A DNA stretch of 64,000 nt, taken from the NCBI GenBank assembly GCA_033344775.1, contig JAWPMT010000007.1, forward strand, positions 620,001 through 684,000, read 5' to 3'. The notes under the pieces were generated by a model, which made no database searches, was not told the DNA's origin, and saw only the letters and a program-made list of their open reading frames with translations. Positions within the stretch are counted from its first letter, which is position 1; each line of letters begins with the position of its first letter. The stretch comes from Cytophagales bacterium (GTDB taxonomy: Bacteria > Bacteroidota > Bacteroidia > Cytophagales > Cyclobacteriaceae). This document shows positions 18,241 to 27,920 of the stretch, one piece after another. The position numbers were made by a program, and so were the translations under genes.

Positions 18241-18873
18241 TCAGTTTTCGCTCATCTGCCGTTGCATCTGTTCTACTTCCTGAATCGCTGGTTGGATATT
18301 GACTCGAACAGCTTTTAAGTTCAACCAAATGATATATCCATAGATCAGGACCAAAAAACCAAGTATAAGTAAAAGTTGGCCAATAGAATACGGAGGACTG
18401 AAAATGGTTGGCGTCCAATCGTATTCGCCAGGGTCTCCCATTCCAATGAAAAGGATGGCATTGGAGAGAAACGGTGGAAGGACATACCAGTACCATACCG
18501 TACTCAGCAGCTTTTTTTGACCTTGTAAATGCTTTTTGTGTTCCTCCAGCTGTTCCTCAATCGTCTGGGTGAAATCATCAGGTTTTTTGCTTTTTTGAGC
18601 GCTTTTAAGTCGATAGATAACATAAATTCCCCAGGCAATTCCAATAATAGAGGCCACTTTGCTTGATGGGAACGGAAATTCATAACCGATATAAGCGAAA
18701 AAGAAAATTGCACCCAGGGCTCCGAAAATTTCGGTGATGTCTCGTTTTCGGATTTTATTGTCGAATTTATCCATGGTACTTTTCATGTCTCTGATCAATT
18801 CTTTGATGTTGATTTTGACCATGTTTTGGTCTGCGGATGTGTTCCAGATTCTTTTCAATTCTTCTTCTTGCAT
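18241..18873 (-). CDS. Membrane protein, probable anti-sigma partner
   Basis: 210 aa from the ATG at 18873, two bases after the sigma-factor stop; an in-frame TTG at 18897 would overlap it. The cytoplasmic N-terminus begins 'MQEEELKRIWNT', followed by two helices (about residues 60-100), a charged coiled-coil linker, and two more helices. It has no zinc-binding anti-sigma motif, but position and topology suggest it controls the ECF sigma factor (inference). It might equally sense membrane stress by itself. Confidence 0.65.
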   Translation of the reverse strand: MQEEELKRIWNTSADQNMVKINIKELIRDMKSTMDKFDNKIRKRDITEIFGALGAIFFFAYIGYEFPFPSSKVASIIGIAWGIYVIYRLKSAQKSKKPDDFTQTIEEQLEEHKKHLQGQKKLLSTVWYWYVLPPFLSNAILFIGMGDPGEYDWTPTIFSPPYSIGQLLLILGFLVLIYGYIIWLNLKAVRVNIQPAIQEVEQMQRQMSEN

Positions 18874-18875
18874 GG

Positions 18876-19361
18876 TCAATTCATTTGGGTCATACAATCG
18901 AATAGTTTTTTTCTAATTCTTTTCATTTTCACCGCTACATGATTTTCGGTGATTCCCAATACGGCAGCCATTTCAGCATATGGAAGCGCTTCCAAATAGA
19001 GGATGATCAAAGATTGATCTGCTTCGTTGAGTTGGGAAATGCATTGCTTGAGTAGTCGATATTTCTCATCGTCAGATGTGTCTGTTTCCGCGGCTAGTGA
19101 AAAGCTCACAGCATTTAAGCTAACTTTTTCGGCATCTTTAGATTGTTTCATCTTGGATCGGATGCATACGTTCAAGGCGATGCGATAGACCCAGGTCCCG
19201 ACGCTGGAATTGCCCTGGAATTTGTCCAAAGAACGCCAGATCTGATAGATCACTTCCTGAAACAGGTCTTCCGGCTCATTTGGAGAAACAGCATAGATCT
19301 TACAGATTCTGAGAATACTGCTTTTGTTATCCTCAATGATCTGTTCAAACTGAACTGCCAT
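18876..19361 (-). CDS. ECF sigma-70 factor
   Basis: 161 aa. Region 2 contains 'PEDLFQEVIYQIWRSLDKF' and 'GTWVYRIALNVCI'; region 4 contains 'LPYAEMAAVLGITENHVAVKMKRIRKKL'. The length and absence of regions 1 and 3 define it as an ECF factor. Followed immediately by the membrane protein that is probably its regulator. Confidence 0.92.
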   Translation of the reverse strand: MAVQFEQIIEDNKSSILRICKIYAVSPNEPEDLFQEVIYQIWRSLDKFQGNSSVGTWVYRIALNVCIRSKMKQSKDAEKVSLNAVSFSLAAETDTSDDEKYRLLKQCISQLNEADQSLIILYLEALPYAEMAAVLGITENHVAVKMKRIRKKLFDCMTQMN

Positions 19362-19448
19362 GTGTCAGTATATTTTTCATCATGATATCCCCTTGGTTAC
19401 CAGTGATTGAAAAATATGACAAGAAGGTTGAAAAAATATTTCTGGGTC

Positions 19449-21137
19449 TTAATATCCTGCGGCCTGTCCATCTTTTCGGCTTTCTGAGGCGCCACGATAC
19501 ACTTTGTTCTCATCGTCCCACATGATCGCCTGATAGCCACCGTATATGCCACGGCCAAATCCGACGGCATGCCCACGATCCATCAGGCCGCGGATGGTCT
19601 TATAGTCAATGCCCGATTCGATGCGGATCCGACCTCTGCCGGTTTCTACCTGGCCAGTAGGCGATGTTTGGCCCGTATGGTCCCAGCGAGGAGCGTCTCC
19701 GGCTTCCTGAAGGTTCATGCCAAAGTCTACCAGATTCATGACGATCTGAGAATGTCCCTGAGGTTGGAAGTCCCCACCCATGACGCCAAAGCTTACCCAA
19801 GGCTTTCCATCTTTGGTAATGAAAGCAGGAATGATGGTATGGAAAGGTCGTTTTCCGGGTTCATAGGTGTTGGCCTGTCCTTTTTTCAGGCTAAAAAGCT
19901 CACCACGATTTTGAAGCATGAAACCCAATTTGGGAGGGGCCATTCCCGAACCCATACCACGGTAATTACTTTGGATCAGGGATACCATCGTTCCTTCTTT
20001 ATCAGCAACGGTCATGTAGATCGTTTCGCCAGCGCTAATTTCGCCAGCTTCGTATTTCCCAGCACGATCTCCGATCAGCTTTCGTCTTTCTGCTGCATAA
20101 GTTTCTGATAATAATTCTTCCAATGGCACATCAAAGAAGTCCATGTCTGCATAGTATTTTGCGCGATCCTCAAACGCCAGCTTTTTGGCTTCCGTGAAAA
20201 TGTGCAAATGTTCTGCACTGCCAAATTCAATGTTTGAAAAATCATAACCTTCGAGAATGGTCAGCATTTGTAAGGCGGCAATTCCCTGTCCGTTTGGTGG
20301 GAGTTCCCAAACATCATAACCGCGGTAGTTAATTGATACAGGTTCTACCCATTCGGACTTGTGAGAAGCCAGGTCATCGTAGCTTAGATAACCTCCTTGT
20401 TCTTTGATAAACGTTCCAATGGTTTTGGCTATGTCACCTTTATAGAAAGCATCTCTACCTCCTTCTGCAATTTGCCGATAAGTATTGGCCAGGTATGGAT
20501 TTTTGAAGATTTCTCCTTCCTGTGGGACTTTACCATTTCGCATGTAATTGTCCTCGATGTTCGGATATCCGGCCGCCATAAATCTAGGAACGGTCAAGTT
20601 GATGTACCAGGCGATCAATTCGGTCAAGGGGAATCCTTCTTCTGCGTAATAAATGGCGGGTGCCAGTATTTCATCCATTTTCATAGAGCCAAACTTGCCG
20701 TGCAGCTCAAACCAGCCATCAACAGCACCGGGAACGCTAACTGGCATGGGACCGTAAGAAGGAATCTTCGATAATCCCATTTTCTCAAAGTTTTTTAATG
20801 TCAGGCTTTGGGGAGAACGACCACTGGCATTCAGTCCATAGAGTTTCTGGGTTTTTGCGTCCCATACGATGGCAAATAAGTCTCCGCCGATCCCACACCC
20901 AGTAGGTTCCATCAAACCGAGCGCTGCATTTGCTGCAATTGCGGCATCGATGGCATTACCACCTTTTTTTAAGATATCCAGCCCGATCTGAGTTGCCAAC
21001 GGATGACTGGTGGCAACCATGCCATGCTGGGCAATGACTTCTGAACGAGTAGAAAACAACTCGCCAGTAATTCGATCCTGAGCGAAAGAAAGGTTGATGA
21101 AGGCCAGGATGGCCATGAAAAGGAAAAACTTCTTCAT
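19449..21137 (-). CDS. ggt: Gamma-glutamyltranspeptidase
   Basis: 562 aa from the ATG at 21137, start of a signal peptide ('LAFINLSFAQ'). The proenzyme cleaves itself before a catalytic Thr; the match is Thr372 in 'GETIYMTVADKEG'. Other family features: 'GGNAIDAAIAANAALGL' near the N-terminus, 'PTGCGIGGD', and 'KRPFHTIIPAF' with 'GVMGGDFQPQGHSQI' in the small subunit. It hydrolyses or transfers gamma-glutamyl groups of glutathione and peptides in the periplasm. Confidence 0.95.
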   Translation of the reverse strand: MKKFFLFMAILAFINLSFAQDRITGELFSTRSEVIAQHGMVATSHPLATQIGLDILKKGGNAIDAAIAANAALGLMEPTGCGIGGDLFAIVWDAKTQKLYGLNASGRSPQSLTLKNFEKMGLSKIPSYGPMPVSVPGAVDGWFELHGKFGSMKMDEILAPAIYYAEEGFPLTELIAWYINLTVPRFMAAGYPNIEDNYMRNGKVPQEGEIFKNPYLANTYRQIAEGGRDAFYKGDIAKTIGTFIKEQGGYLSYDDLASHKSEWVEPVSINYRGYDVWELPPNGQGIAALQMLTILEGYDFSNIEFGSAEHLHIFTEAKKLAFEDRAKYYADMDFFDVPLEELLSETYAAERRKLIGDRAGKYEAGEISAGETIYMTVADKEGTMVSLIQSNYRGMGSGMAPPKLGFMLQNRGELFSLKKGQANTYEPGKRPFHTIIPAFITKDGKPWVSFGVMGGDFQPQGHSQIVMNLVDFGMNLQEAGDAPRWDHTGQTSPTGQVETGRGRIRIESGIDYKTIRGLMDRGHAVGFGRGIYGGYQAIMWDDENKVYRGASESRKDGQAAGY

Positions 21138-21239
21138 GAGGTATGATTTAGGAGCCACAAACTAGTAGAAAAACAGAGGACGATCAACGAATGTTTGATC
21201 AGTGGAATGAAGCGGGCATTGCAAAAGGGGAATAAGATG

Positions 21240-21280
21240 TGGTCGCCCGTCTTGGCAAGGCGGGTAAGCATTTGCGACCA
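21240..21280. repeat. Nested hairpin in the gap before ggt
   Basis: Outer arms TGGTCGC and GCGACCA enclose an inner imperfect palindrome CCCG-t-CTTG-g-CAAG-g-CGGG. It lies downstream of the minus-strand lipoprotein gene and upstream of ggt. It may terminate the former, or be a palindromic repeat; the inner part resembles the 'CCCGCCT' pieces of the repeats at 8709 and 27938. Confidence 0.5.
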
Positions 21281-21329
21281 AGCACTACTCATAAATTGAT
21301 AGATCCAACTCGGCCGCCAATTGTATTGC

Positions 21330-22004
21330 CTAAAGCACCTCCTCCATGATTTCAGCCTCTTCTTCCTGAATTTTAATGCCGTATTTCAGGGCTTTGAGCA
21401 TGAACTTATAATCGGGATCTTCTTCAGAATAAGTGTAGCTCATCATACCCAATGAATCAGATTCAGCCAGATAGCGAATGAGGCGACCTTCCTTTTCCCA
21501 TTTTAGTTCAAAGTTGCGAAAGGCACTGTTCAAATACCGTCTGCCTTCTTGTCTTATGATGATTGGACCAGCTTTTGCAATGGCTGTAGTGACAGAATCA
21601 AGTGGCTTCATTTTGAAATTACCCAATGTGTAGATCAGGCTTTCGGAAATGTCTCCGCCCATGATGAATTTCTTTTTGCACAGTTCTTCATCAATGTGGT
21701 AGAACGTCAACTCATTTACATCTTGTTTATACAAGGTCAGGTCCGGTTCATCCACAATATGAAATTGCATGCGGTCCTGAAAAAACACACCGAATAGCTT
21801 GGCTTGTGGCATGTACTTTCTTTCGAGATAGGACGTAAATTTTGCCGGATCGATCCTTTTGGGTTTAGGTCGTTCTACAGCAGGAATCTGAGTTATTTCT
21901 TTGACAGGCTCCTCGGTTTCTGTTTCTACTTCACAGGACCACAGTAAAATAGAAAACGCAACTAACAGGTAATTGAAAGGTTGGTTGTTTTTCAAAGTTT
22001 CCAC
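21330..22004 (-). CDS. Lipoprotein of unknown function
   Basis: 224 aa from the GTG at 22004; earlier in-frame TTG codons would place the start inside the terminator hairpin at 22054-22083. Lipobox 'ILLWSCEVE', then a Glu/Thr-rich linker and a globular body of about 175 residues with no motif I recognise. A mid-gene stretch reads 'LYKQDVNELTFYHIDEELC'. The C-terminus is acidic. Confidence 0.65.
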   Translation of the reverse strand: METLKNNQPFNYLLVAFSILLWSCEVETETEEPVKEITQIPAVERPKPKRIDPAKFTSYLERKYMPQAKLFGVFFQDRMQFHIVDEPDLTLYKQDVNELTFYHIDEELCKKKFIMGGDISESLIYTLGNFKMKPLDSVTTAIAKAGPIIIRQEGRRYLNSAFRNFELKWEKEGRLIRYLAESDSLGMMSYTYSEEDPDYKFMLKALKYGIKIQEEEAEIMEEVL

Positions 22005-22053
22005 TTTTGTTGTAAGGTACAAACGGATGATGATCTCCCGAGGTTCAAAAATG

Positions 22054-22083
22054 AAAAAGGGATACAAAGCGCATCCCTTTTTT
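22054..22083. terminator. Bidirectional intrinsic terminator
   Basis: AAAAAGGGAT pairs with ATCCCTTTTT around a 9-base loop; A and T runs flank both sides, so it can work on either strand. It lies 20 bases past the stop of the FtsX-like permease gene (minus strand). Confidence 0.85.
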
Positions 22084-22102
22084 GATGATTAATCTGCAAG
22101 TC

Positions 22103-24745
22103 TTATTCGTCCTTTAATGTAGTGGCAGGATTTAGAAAGGCAGTCTTGATCGTATGATAGGAAACTGTAAGTGCAGCAACGACAATCAAACTGATTGCCG
22201 GAATAGCAAATAGCCACCAGCTAAGAGAAATACGATTGGCAAAATCCTCCAACCAACTATTGAGCAACCAATAGCTGAGTGGTAAGGAGAGTAAAATGGC
22301 CAAGCCTACTAGTTTCAGGAAATTGGTAGTTAGCAAGATCCACAAGTTTTGAATGCTTGCCCCCAGCACTTTTCTAACACCAATCTCTTTGGTTCGCATA
22401 GCGGTGATAAAAGAGGACAAACCGAATAAACCCAGTGCCGCAACCAGAATGGCCAGGCCTGAGAATAAGCTAAAAATGGATCCGAACTTGACCTCAGTAT
22501 TATACTGCTCATTGTAAAAATCATCCAGGAAAAAGAAGTCGAAAGGCTTGTTGTTGAATGCCCTTTCCCAGGATGCCTGCACGGTTTGGACAGCAGATTG
22601 CATGTTGCCGGTATTGATCCGAATAGAGTAGAACCCCCCAGGAGATTCAAAATAACGGAAAATAAGGGCATCATAGGCTTGTTTGGGAGACTCCTGACGG
22701 TAGTCCCTGACCACACCAACGATGTTGAATGTATCCCCCCAGAAGAATAATTTTTCGCGCATCAGGGAATCAGGATCGAGGAAGCCTATCCTTTTCATGG
22801 CCGCTTCATTGACGATCACATTGTTTTCTTCTGTGCCAAATTGACTGCTGAATTTTCTGCCAGCAACTAGCTCAATGCCATAGTAGTCGATGAATTGATC
22901 ATCTGCCCCAATGACCCTGTATTGATTAGCGTCAGCATCACTTTGCTGGATCAACCGGATACCGCCGGCGTTCCATCCTGGAGTACGACCGGGAATGGCA
23001 CTGGAAGTAGCGGTGTTTCTTACAATAGATTGACTTCTAAGATCATCTATGAAAATATTGTTTTTGATGTCGTAAATGGAGTCACTTGAGAAGCTTGGAG
23101 TTCGTAGTACCATGGTTTGATCTATAGTGATCCCAAGCTCCTGCGACTGTAAGAAATTCATTTGCTTATAGACCACAAAAGTGCCCGTGATCAGCACAAT
23201 AGACGATAAAAACTGAAATGTCACTAACCCTTTTCGTAGCAAATTGCCTTTGTCACTTCCTGAGAATTTGCCTTTGAGTACCGTCACTGGCTGAAAGCCC
23301 GCCAATACCCAGGCTGGGTAGAATCCGGATAAAATGATACCCAACACGAAAACTCCGAGTGAACCGAGCCAGAAGTAAGGAGCATCTGGCCATGTGTAAG
23401 CTATGCTTCTTCCAATAAAATCATTGAAGAATGGAAAACTGATTACGATAAAGATGGCCGCTAACAAAAAGGCCATGAAATTGATTGACAAACTTTCAAA
23501 CAAAAATTGACCGATCAATTGCTTTCGTTGGCTTCCCATCACTTTTCGGATACCCACTTCTTTGGCGCGATTAATGGACCGGGCAGTGGTCAGGTTGATA
23601 TAATTGATCCAGGCAATGAAAAGCACGAACAAACCGATGATCAGTAGGAAGTAGGTTGTTGTTTCATCGCCAGTGGGCTTGATCTCCATTCGGTAATTAG
23701 AGGTCAGGTGAATTTTTTCGAGTGGTTGGAGTACCAGTTCTATCCAGGCAGCATCTTCTCGCAATTGTTCACCCTGACGTGCTTCCACCACATCATTGAT
23801 CTTGGAAACCATATTTTCGGGTTTGGTGCCCTCCCTAAGAACCACATAATTCAGAAAGCCATCCCAATTCCAGGCGGAGCGAGAGCGTTCACTTGTGAAT
23901 TGAACAAAGGATTTAAAAGAATAGAGCAGGTCAAATTTCATGTGAGAACGCTCAGGCAGGTCTTGAAATACACCCGTTACTTCAAAGTCTCTGGAGTCAT
24001 TCATTGTGATGCGTTGACCCACAGGGTCTTCATTGCCAAACATTTTTTTGGACAAAGTTTCGCTTAATACGACAGTGAATGGCTCTTTGAGTACAACACT
24101 ATCTACCCCTCTTAACAACGGCACAGAAAATACCTGAAAGAAATTAGCGCTGGCATAGTATGGGTCTTCTACATCGAAGTAATCATCTCCTTGTGAGATT
24201 TGTGCACTACTTTGTGTCATTTGTACATAATCCAGCACTTCTGGTATATCATTCTTTAGATGATAACCTCCACCAGCCATTCCGGCTGCCCATTGCGTGG
24301 ATAATTCTCCTTTGTTGTACCGATTGGTCTGCACCCGATAGATATTTTCCTTGTTTTCGAAGAAATTATCATAGGACAGTTCAAAGTAGACATATTGTAG
24401 GATCATGAATCCTGCGGACATTCCGATCGCTAATCCGATGGTGTTGATGAAGGAATAGAAAGGATGTTTGGCCAGATTGCGATACGTGATCGTCAGGTAA
24501 TTTTTCAACATGGCTTCAAGGTTTGAGTTTGACTTTTTTCTTTGTTTGAAGAGCATTCGAAAAAAGCCGAATGCCTTCAGGTAGTATCTTATTTGAGCAA
24601 TGGTTTTACCTTTTTGACTTGCATCTTCCAGGAATTGCTCATGTAGGTCCCCAGCTATCCCTTCGAATAATTGAGGTTTACAAAACTTCCCTAGAAGATT
24701 TGTAATTCGTTGTGGAGGACGATATGTGATCGGCTCTTTGGTCAC
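22103..24745 (-). CDS. FtsX/MacB-like ABC transporter permease (second copy)
   Basis: 880 aa. A short soluble prefix domain (residues 1-75, 'LLGKFCKPQLFEGIAGDLHEQF') precedes a duplicated MacB-type layout: TM1 near residue 100, a large periplasmic domain, three helices near 380-490, a second periplasmic domain, and three to four helices at the end. The FtsX motif 'RAKEVGIRKVMGSQRKQL' appears at the repeat boundary and again as 'RTKEIGVRKVLGAS'. No ATPase is encoded nearby. It lies 15 bases after its paralogue, so the two probably form a heterodimer. Confidence 0.88.
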   Translation of the reverse strand: MTKEPITYRPPQRITNLLGKFCKPQLFEGIAGDLHEQFLEDASQKGKTIAQIRYYLKAFGFFRMLFKQRKKSNSNLEAMLKNYLTITYRNLAKHPFYSFINTIGLAIGMSAGFMILQYVYFELSYDNFFENKENIYRVQTNRYNKGELSTQWAAGMAGGGYHLKNDIPEVLDYVQMTQSSAQISQGDDYFDVEDPYYASANFFQVFSVPLLRGVDSVVLKEPFTVVLSETLSKKMFGNEDPVGQRITMNDSRDFEVTGVFQDLPERSHMKFDLLYSFKSFVQFTSERSRSAWNWDGFLNYVVLREGTKPENMVSKINDVVEARQGEQLREDAAWIELVLQPLEKIHLTSNYRMEIKPTGDETTTYFLLIIGLFVLFIAWINYINLTTARSINRAKEVGIRKVMGSQRKQLIGQFLFESLSINFMAFLLAAIFIVISFPFFNDFIGRSIAYTWPDAPYFWLGSLGVFVLGIILSGFYPAWVLAGFQPVTVLKGKFSGSDKGNLLRKGLVTFQFLSSIVLITGTFVVYKQMNFLQSQELGITIDQTMVLRTPSFSSDSIYDIKNNIFIDDLRSQSIVRNTATSSAIPGRTPGWNAGGIRLIQQSDADANQYRVIGADDQFIDYYGIELVAGRKFSSQFGTEENNVIVNEAAMKRIGFLDPDSLMREKLFFWGDTFNIVGVVRDYRQESPKQAYDALIFRYFESPGGFYSIRINTGNMQSAVQTVQASWERAFNNKPFDFFFLDDFYNEQYNTEVKFGSIFSLFSGLAILVAALGLFGLSSFITAMRTKEIGVRKVLGASIQNLWILLTTNFLKLVGLAILLSLPLSYWLLNSWLEDFANRISLSWWLFAIPAISLIVVAALTVSYHTIKTAFLNPATTLKDE

Positions 24746-24760
24746 GATTTATCAGAGTGA

Positions 24761-27316
24761 TTATTCGTATCTCAAGGTTTTTACCGGATTCGTGTTCGCG
24801 GCCTTGACTGTTAACCACAAAATAGAAACTGACGCAAGTACAATGACTAGCAATATTCCCAGGGTCATGATGGTCCAATCGACATTGATCGAATAGCCAA
24901 GTTTAGAAGTCCATGCATTGTTCATGAACCAGGCGATCGGCCCTCCAATCAATAGTGAGATCACAATTAATCCATAGAAACTTCTGGACAGCAACATCAC
25001 CAATTGTGATACCCCAGATCCCAATACTTTTCTAACGCCAACTTCCTTGGTTTTCAATTCGACGTGGTGTAATATCATTCCGAATTGACCGATGCAGGCG
25101 ATGATGATGGCTAAGGCAGCGACCAGTCCCACGATTTTAGCGATATCCTCAAATTCTGCGTAGATGTCGTCAATCTCATACGCGTAATGCGAAATTTCAA
25201 AAGGATGGATCTTGTCAAATTCCCTCCAACTGGCCTCTATGATGGCTTCTGCTTCATGATTTTCAAGATTCGCATATTTGATGTTCAGGTATTCGAATGA
25301 CTCAGGCTCATACGTCAACAATAGTGGACCGGATTCAATGAATAAGAACTGGTATTTGAAGTCCTCAACAACACCAATGATTTTGATAGGACCATTTTCC
25401 GATTTCAAAGTCATAGGTAGTTGATGTTCTTCGGAAATGTCCAACTCTTTGGCCATCGCTTCGTTGATCATGGCCAGTTTTTGATCTGAATTATTGCTTT
25501 TTCTGAAGTTCTCGCCTAAGGTGAGCGAGATGCTGAAATTGTCCAGAAAGTCTTCGTTCACTGCAAAATTAGAGACCTTTTTAGGTTCAGAGTTTTCGGT
25601 CAAACTCACCTCTGTTCTTGGGACTACTTCAAGAGCAGGCAAACTACTGGACAAGCTGACACTCGTGATATTGGATTGTTTCAATAGTTCATTACGGAGT
25701 GCTTCATAAGGAGCGTCTTTGATTTCAATGCTAGCCAAGGACTCTTTTTCAAAACCATATTCCATTTCAAAGAAATGTGTTGATTGCCTTGAAACAACAA
25801 TGGCAGTTATGATGAAGATGACAGAAGCAATGTACTGGATCAGCACCAGTGATTTCCTCAATGCCATTCCAGGTGCTTTCTTTCCTGTTCTCTTCAAGGC
25901 CTGCTGGAATGCGACTTTACCAACGTACCAGGAAGGATACCCTCCAGCGATCAGCCCAATGAAAATGGCAAAACCCAGGAAGTAAAGCAGTAATGAGGCA
26001 TTGCTCCAAACACTGATGTCAATCTGACCCTGAATGTCTCTTAGCACCTTTAGGTCATTGAAGATAGGTAGCACGATGGCCAGTAAGGCAATGGCAAATA
26101 CCCAGGAGATAAGTACCGTCACCTGTGCCTCAATCAGGAACTGGAAGATTACGGTCTTTTTACCGGCCCCCATGATTTTTCGAATGCCAATTTCTTTGGC
26201 ACGTTTCAGTGATTGAGCAATGGAAAGCCCAATGTAATTGAAACAGGCGGATAACATGATGACCGACACAAGAATGACCAGGAACCACAAAACGATGTTT
26301 GGAGTGACAAAGCCCAATTCGTATCGAACCGGAGGGCCGAAATTGATGTCGCTCATCTTTTGCAATTCAAAGTTGTGAGTTCCCTGAATTTCTGAAGGAA
26401 GCAGTGGCCGGAGAGAGCTCAGGTAATTATTGATTGCCTTTTCGTTTCCTTGTGGCATCCTAAAATAGTTGTAATAAGCGCTTCTATCGGTCCAGGCCTT
26501 TTCTGGCTGATCAGAAGATATGGAAATGAGCGCATCGAACAAAAGGTGTGATCGCCCTTCTAAGGGTTTGGTGATCCCGGAAATTTGGAAAGAGCCCATG
26601 TCACCAATCTCAATGAGTTGGCCAATCGGATCCTGCTGACCGAATAGTTTTTCCGAAAGTTCTTGTGTGAGTACCACTGAACCTGGGTTGTTCAATGCCG
26701 AAGCAGGATTGCCTGAATTTAGTTCATAGCCGAAAAAGGAGAAGAAATTAGGTTCCGCGTACAGGCCTGAAAAACCAATTGTTTTGTCGGATAAGCGAAT
26801 GTCAGAAGCTACCGATTTATAGCGAGAAGTTGCTTCGATGTTATCGAAGTTTCCTGCTAGTCGTTCAGCAATATCGTAAGGCGTGGTAGCTAGCTTGCGC
26901 TCACGGTCTCTTTCGTTGTTGGTGGTAAGAATTCGGTAGCTGGATTCGTAATGTTCATTGTGTCGGTCCATGCCCTGCTGATCCAGGTAAAAAAGGATCA
27001 TGAGTAAGCAGAGTGTCATGGAAGTGGCGAGTCCGAAAATGTGGATCGCCGAGAATACACGCTGTTTTTTCATTGACCGTACAGCGCTGGTGAAATAGTG
27101 ATTGACCATGTAAAGATTAGATTTTGAGTTTTTTCTTAAAAATTTTAGACGCATGAATCCAAGCGCCTGAAAGGAGTACAGCAACTTTGCCCTGAATTGA
27201 CCTTTTCGGGCAGCATTTTCATGCAGTTTTTCCTCCAGATCACCCTGAATGCCTTCCAGCAATCGGGGATCACAGAAACGTTCGAGTAACCATTCGATGA
27301 AAGCCGGACCTCTCAT
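24761..27316 (-). CDS. FtsX/MacB-like ABC transporter permease (first copy)
   Basis: 851 aa, paralogue of the next gene with the same architecture: prefix domain ('WLLERFCDPRLLEGIQGDL'), TM1, periplasmic domain, three helices with 'RAKEIGIRKIMGAGKKT', second periplasmic domain, and C-terminal helices with 'KTKEVGVRKVLGSG'. Such permeases work with a separate MacB-like ATPase in mechanotransmission or export; the substrate is unknown. It overlaps padR by 4 bases, so expression follows that regulator. Confidence 0.88.
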   Translation of the reverse strand: MRGPAFIEWLLERFCDPRLLEGIQGDLEEKLHENAARKGQFRAKLLYSFQALGFMRLKFLRKNSKSNLYMVNHYFTSAVRSMKKQRVFSAIHIFGLATSMTLCLLMILFYLDQQGMDRHNEHYESSYRILTTNNERDRERKLATTPYDIAERLAGNFDNIEATSRYKSVASDIRLSDKTIGFSGLYAEPNFFSFFGYELNSGNPASALNNPGSVVLTQELSEKLFGQQDPIGQLIEIGDMGSFQISGITKPLEGRSHLLFDALISISSDQPEKAWTDRSAYYNYFRMPQGNEKAINNYLSSLRPLLPSEIQGTHNFELQKMSDINFGPPVRYELGFVTPNIVLWFLVILVSVIMLSACFNYIGLSIAQSLKRAKEIGIRKIMGAGKKTVIFQFLIEAQVTVLISWVFAIALLAIVLPIFNDLKVLRDIQGQIDISVWSNASLLLYFLGFAIFIGLIAGGYPSWYVGKVAFQQALKRTGKKAPGMALRKSLVLIQYIASVIFIITAIVVSRQSTHFFEMEYGFEKESLASIEIKDAPYEALRNELLKQSNITSVSLSSSLPALEVVPRTEVSLTENSEPKKVSNFAVNEDFLDNFSISLTLGENFRKSNNSDQKLAMINEAMAKELDISEEHQLPMTLKSENGPIKIIGVVEDFKYQFLFIESGPLLLTYEPESFEYLNIKYANLENHEAEAIIEASWREFDKIHPFEISHYAYEIDDIYAEFEDIAKIVGLVAALAIIIACIGQFGMILHHVELKTKEVGVRKVLGSGVSQLVMLLSRSFYGLIVISLLIGGPIAWFMNNAWTSKLGYSINVDWTIMTLGILLVIVLASVSILWLTVKAANTNPVKTLRYE

Positions 27317-27639
27317 TCAAAAGCAACTTTTGGAATCGCATCCCAGATGTCATTGCGAATGGACCGGGTTTGCTCTAATGCCTTTTGTCCGGCTACTGTG
27401 ACCCGGAACAGGTGCTTTCGTCTACCACCACGCTCGGGGCTGGACCCATCGTAGCGAGAGGTGACAAAGCCTTTTTCATCCAGACGGTACAATACCGCAT
27501 GGACAGTACTAATAGAGATAGATCGGTTGCATTTTTCTTTGATCGACTTTTGAATGGCCACGCCGTAAGCATCGTCATACAACATCGCTATGGTCAGCAT
27601 GACCAATTCTTCCAGTTCTCCAAGGTTAGTTCCCTTCAT
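27313..27639 (-). CDS. PadR family transcriptional regulator
   Basis: 108 aa, a single PadR winged helix: 'LGELEELVMLTIAMLYDDAYGVAIQ', 'ISISTVHAVLYRLDEKGFV' and 'GGRRKHLFRVT', with the short C-terminal dimerisation helix. It is the first gene of the permease operon and probably represses it together with itself; a direct repeat upstream (27736-27785) is the candidate operator. This regulator/permease pairing recurs in Bacteroidota. Confidence 0.92.
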   Translation of the reverse strand: MKGTNLGELEELVMLTIAMLYDDAYGVAIQKSIKEKCNRSISISTVHAVLYRLDEKGFVTSRYDGSSPERGGRRKHLFRVTVAGQKALEQTRSIRNDIWDAIPKVAFE

Positions 27640-27661
27640 AGTTTCTCTTTTTCAAGATTCA

Positions 27662-27694
27662 AATGTCACACTGAGCCTGTCGAAGTGCGACATT
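27662..27694. repeat. Palindromic repeat in the padR leader
   Basis: AATGTCACACT and AGTGCGACATT form a stem with one mismatch around 'gagcctgtcga'. The core 'CTGAGCCTGTCGAAG' is, from memory, a widespread interspersed repeat in bacterial genomes. Here it sits in the probable 5' untranslated region of padR. Confidence 0.6.
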
Positions 27695-27735
27695 CAAGCT
27701 CGTTCTAACAGATATACTCCCAAAATTGTAATAAG

Positions 27736-27785
27736 TTTCGTATTTGTAAAAATTGAATGAAAAATTTCTTTCGTATTTGTAAAAA
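27736..27785. promoter_or_regulatory. Direct repeat, candidate PadR operator
   Basis: Two identical 17-mers, TTTCGTATTTGTAAAAA, start 33 bp apart (about three helical turns) at 27736 and 27769, about 100-150 bp upstream of padR. PadR proteins usually autoregulate, so these are the best operator candidates. Confidence 0.45.
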
Positions 27786-27844
27786 ATGAACGCTAACCTC
27801 GTTCAGAATGTCATTTAATCCCTCAATTTTCCGAGACTGAGCTT

Positions 27845-27884
27845 AAGTCCCCCTTGAAAGGGGGTGCCCGAAGGGTGGGGGATT
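27845..27884. repeat. REP-like repeat, second copy
   Basis: CCCCCTTGAAAGGGGG followed by TGCCCGAAGGGTGGGGGATTTT; shares its outer parts with the copy at 8709-8772 but lacks the nested segment. A piece at 27938-27969 ('GCCCGCCTGACGG...GGGGATT') resembles that missing segment. Confidence 0.6.
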
Positions 27885-27892
27885 TTAGCAAC

Positions 27893-27920
27893 AAAAAAGC
27901 CACAACTTTCGATGTGGCTT
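27893..27920 (-). terminator. Intrinsic terminator after the lipoprotein gene
   Basis: On the minus strand an 8-bp perfect stem (AAGCCACA/TGTGGCTT, 8-base loop) is followed by a T run. It lies 52 bases past the stop of the 27972-29501 gene. Confidence 0.8.

Noticed and set aside
22103-27316. Complete ABC transporter with its ATPase
   Set aside because: Both genes are FtsX permeases; neither carries Walker A/B motifs and no ATPase gene is adjacent.
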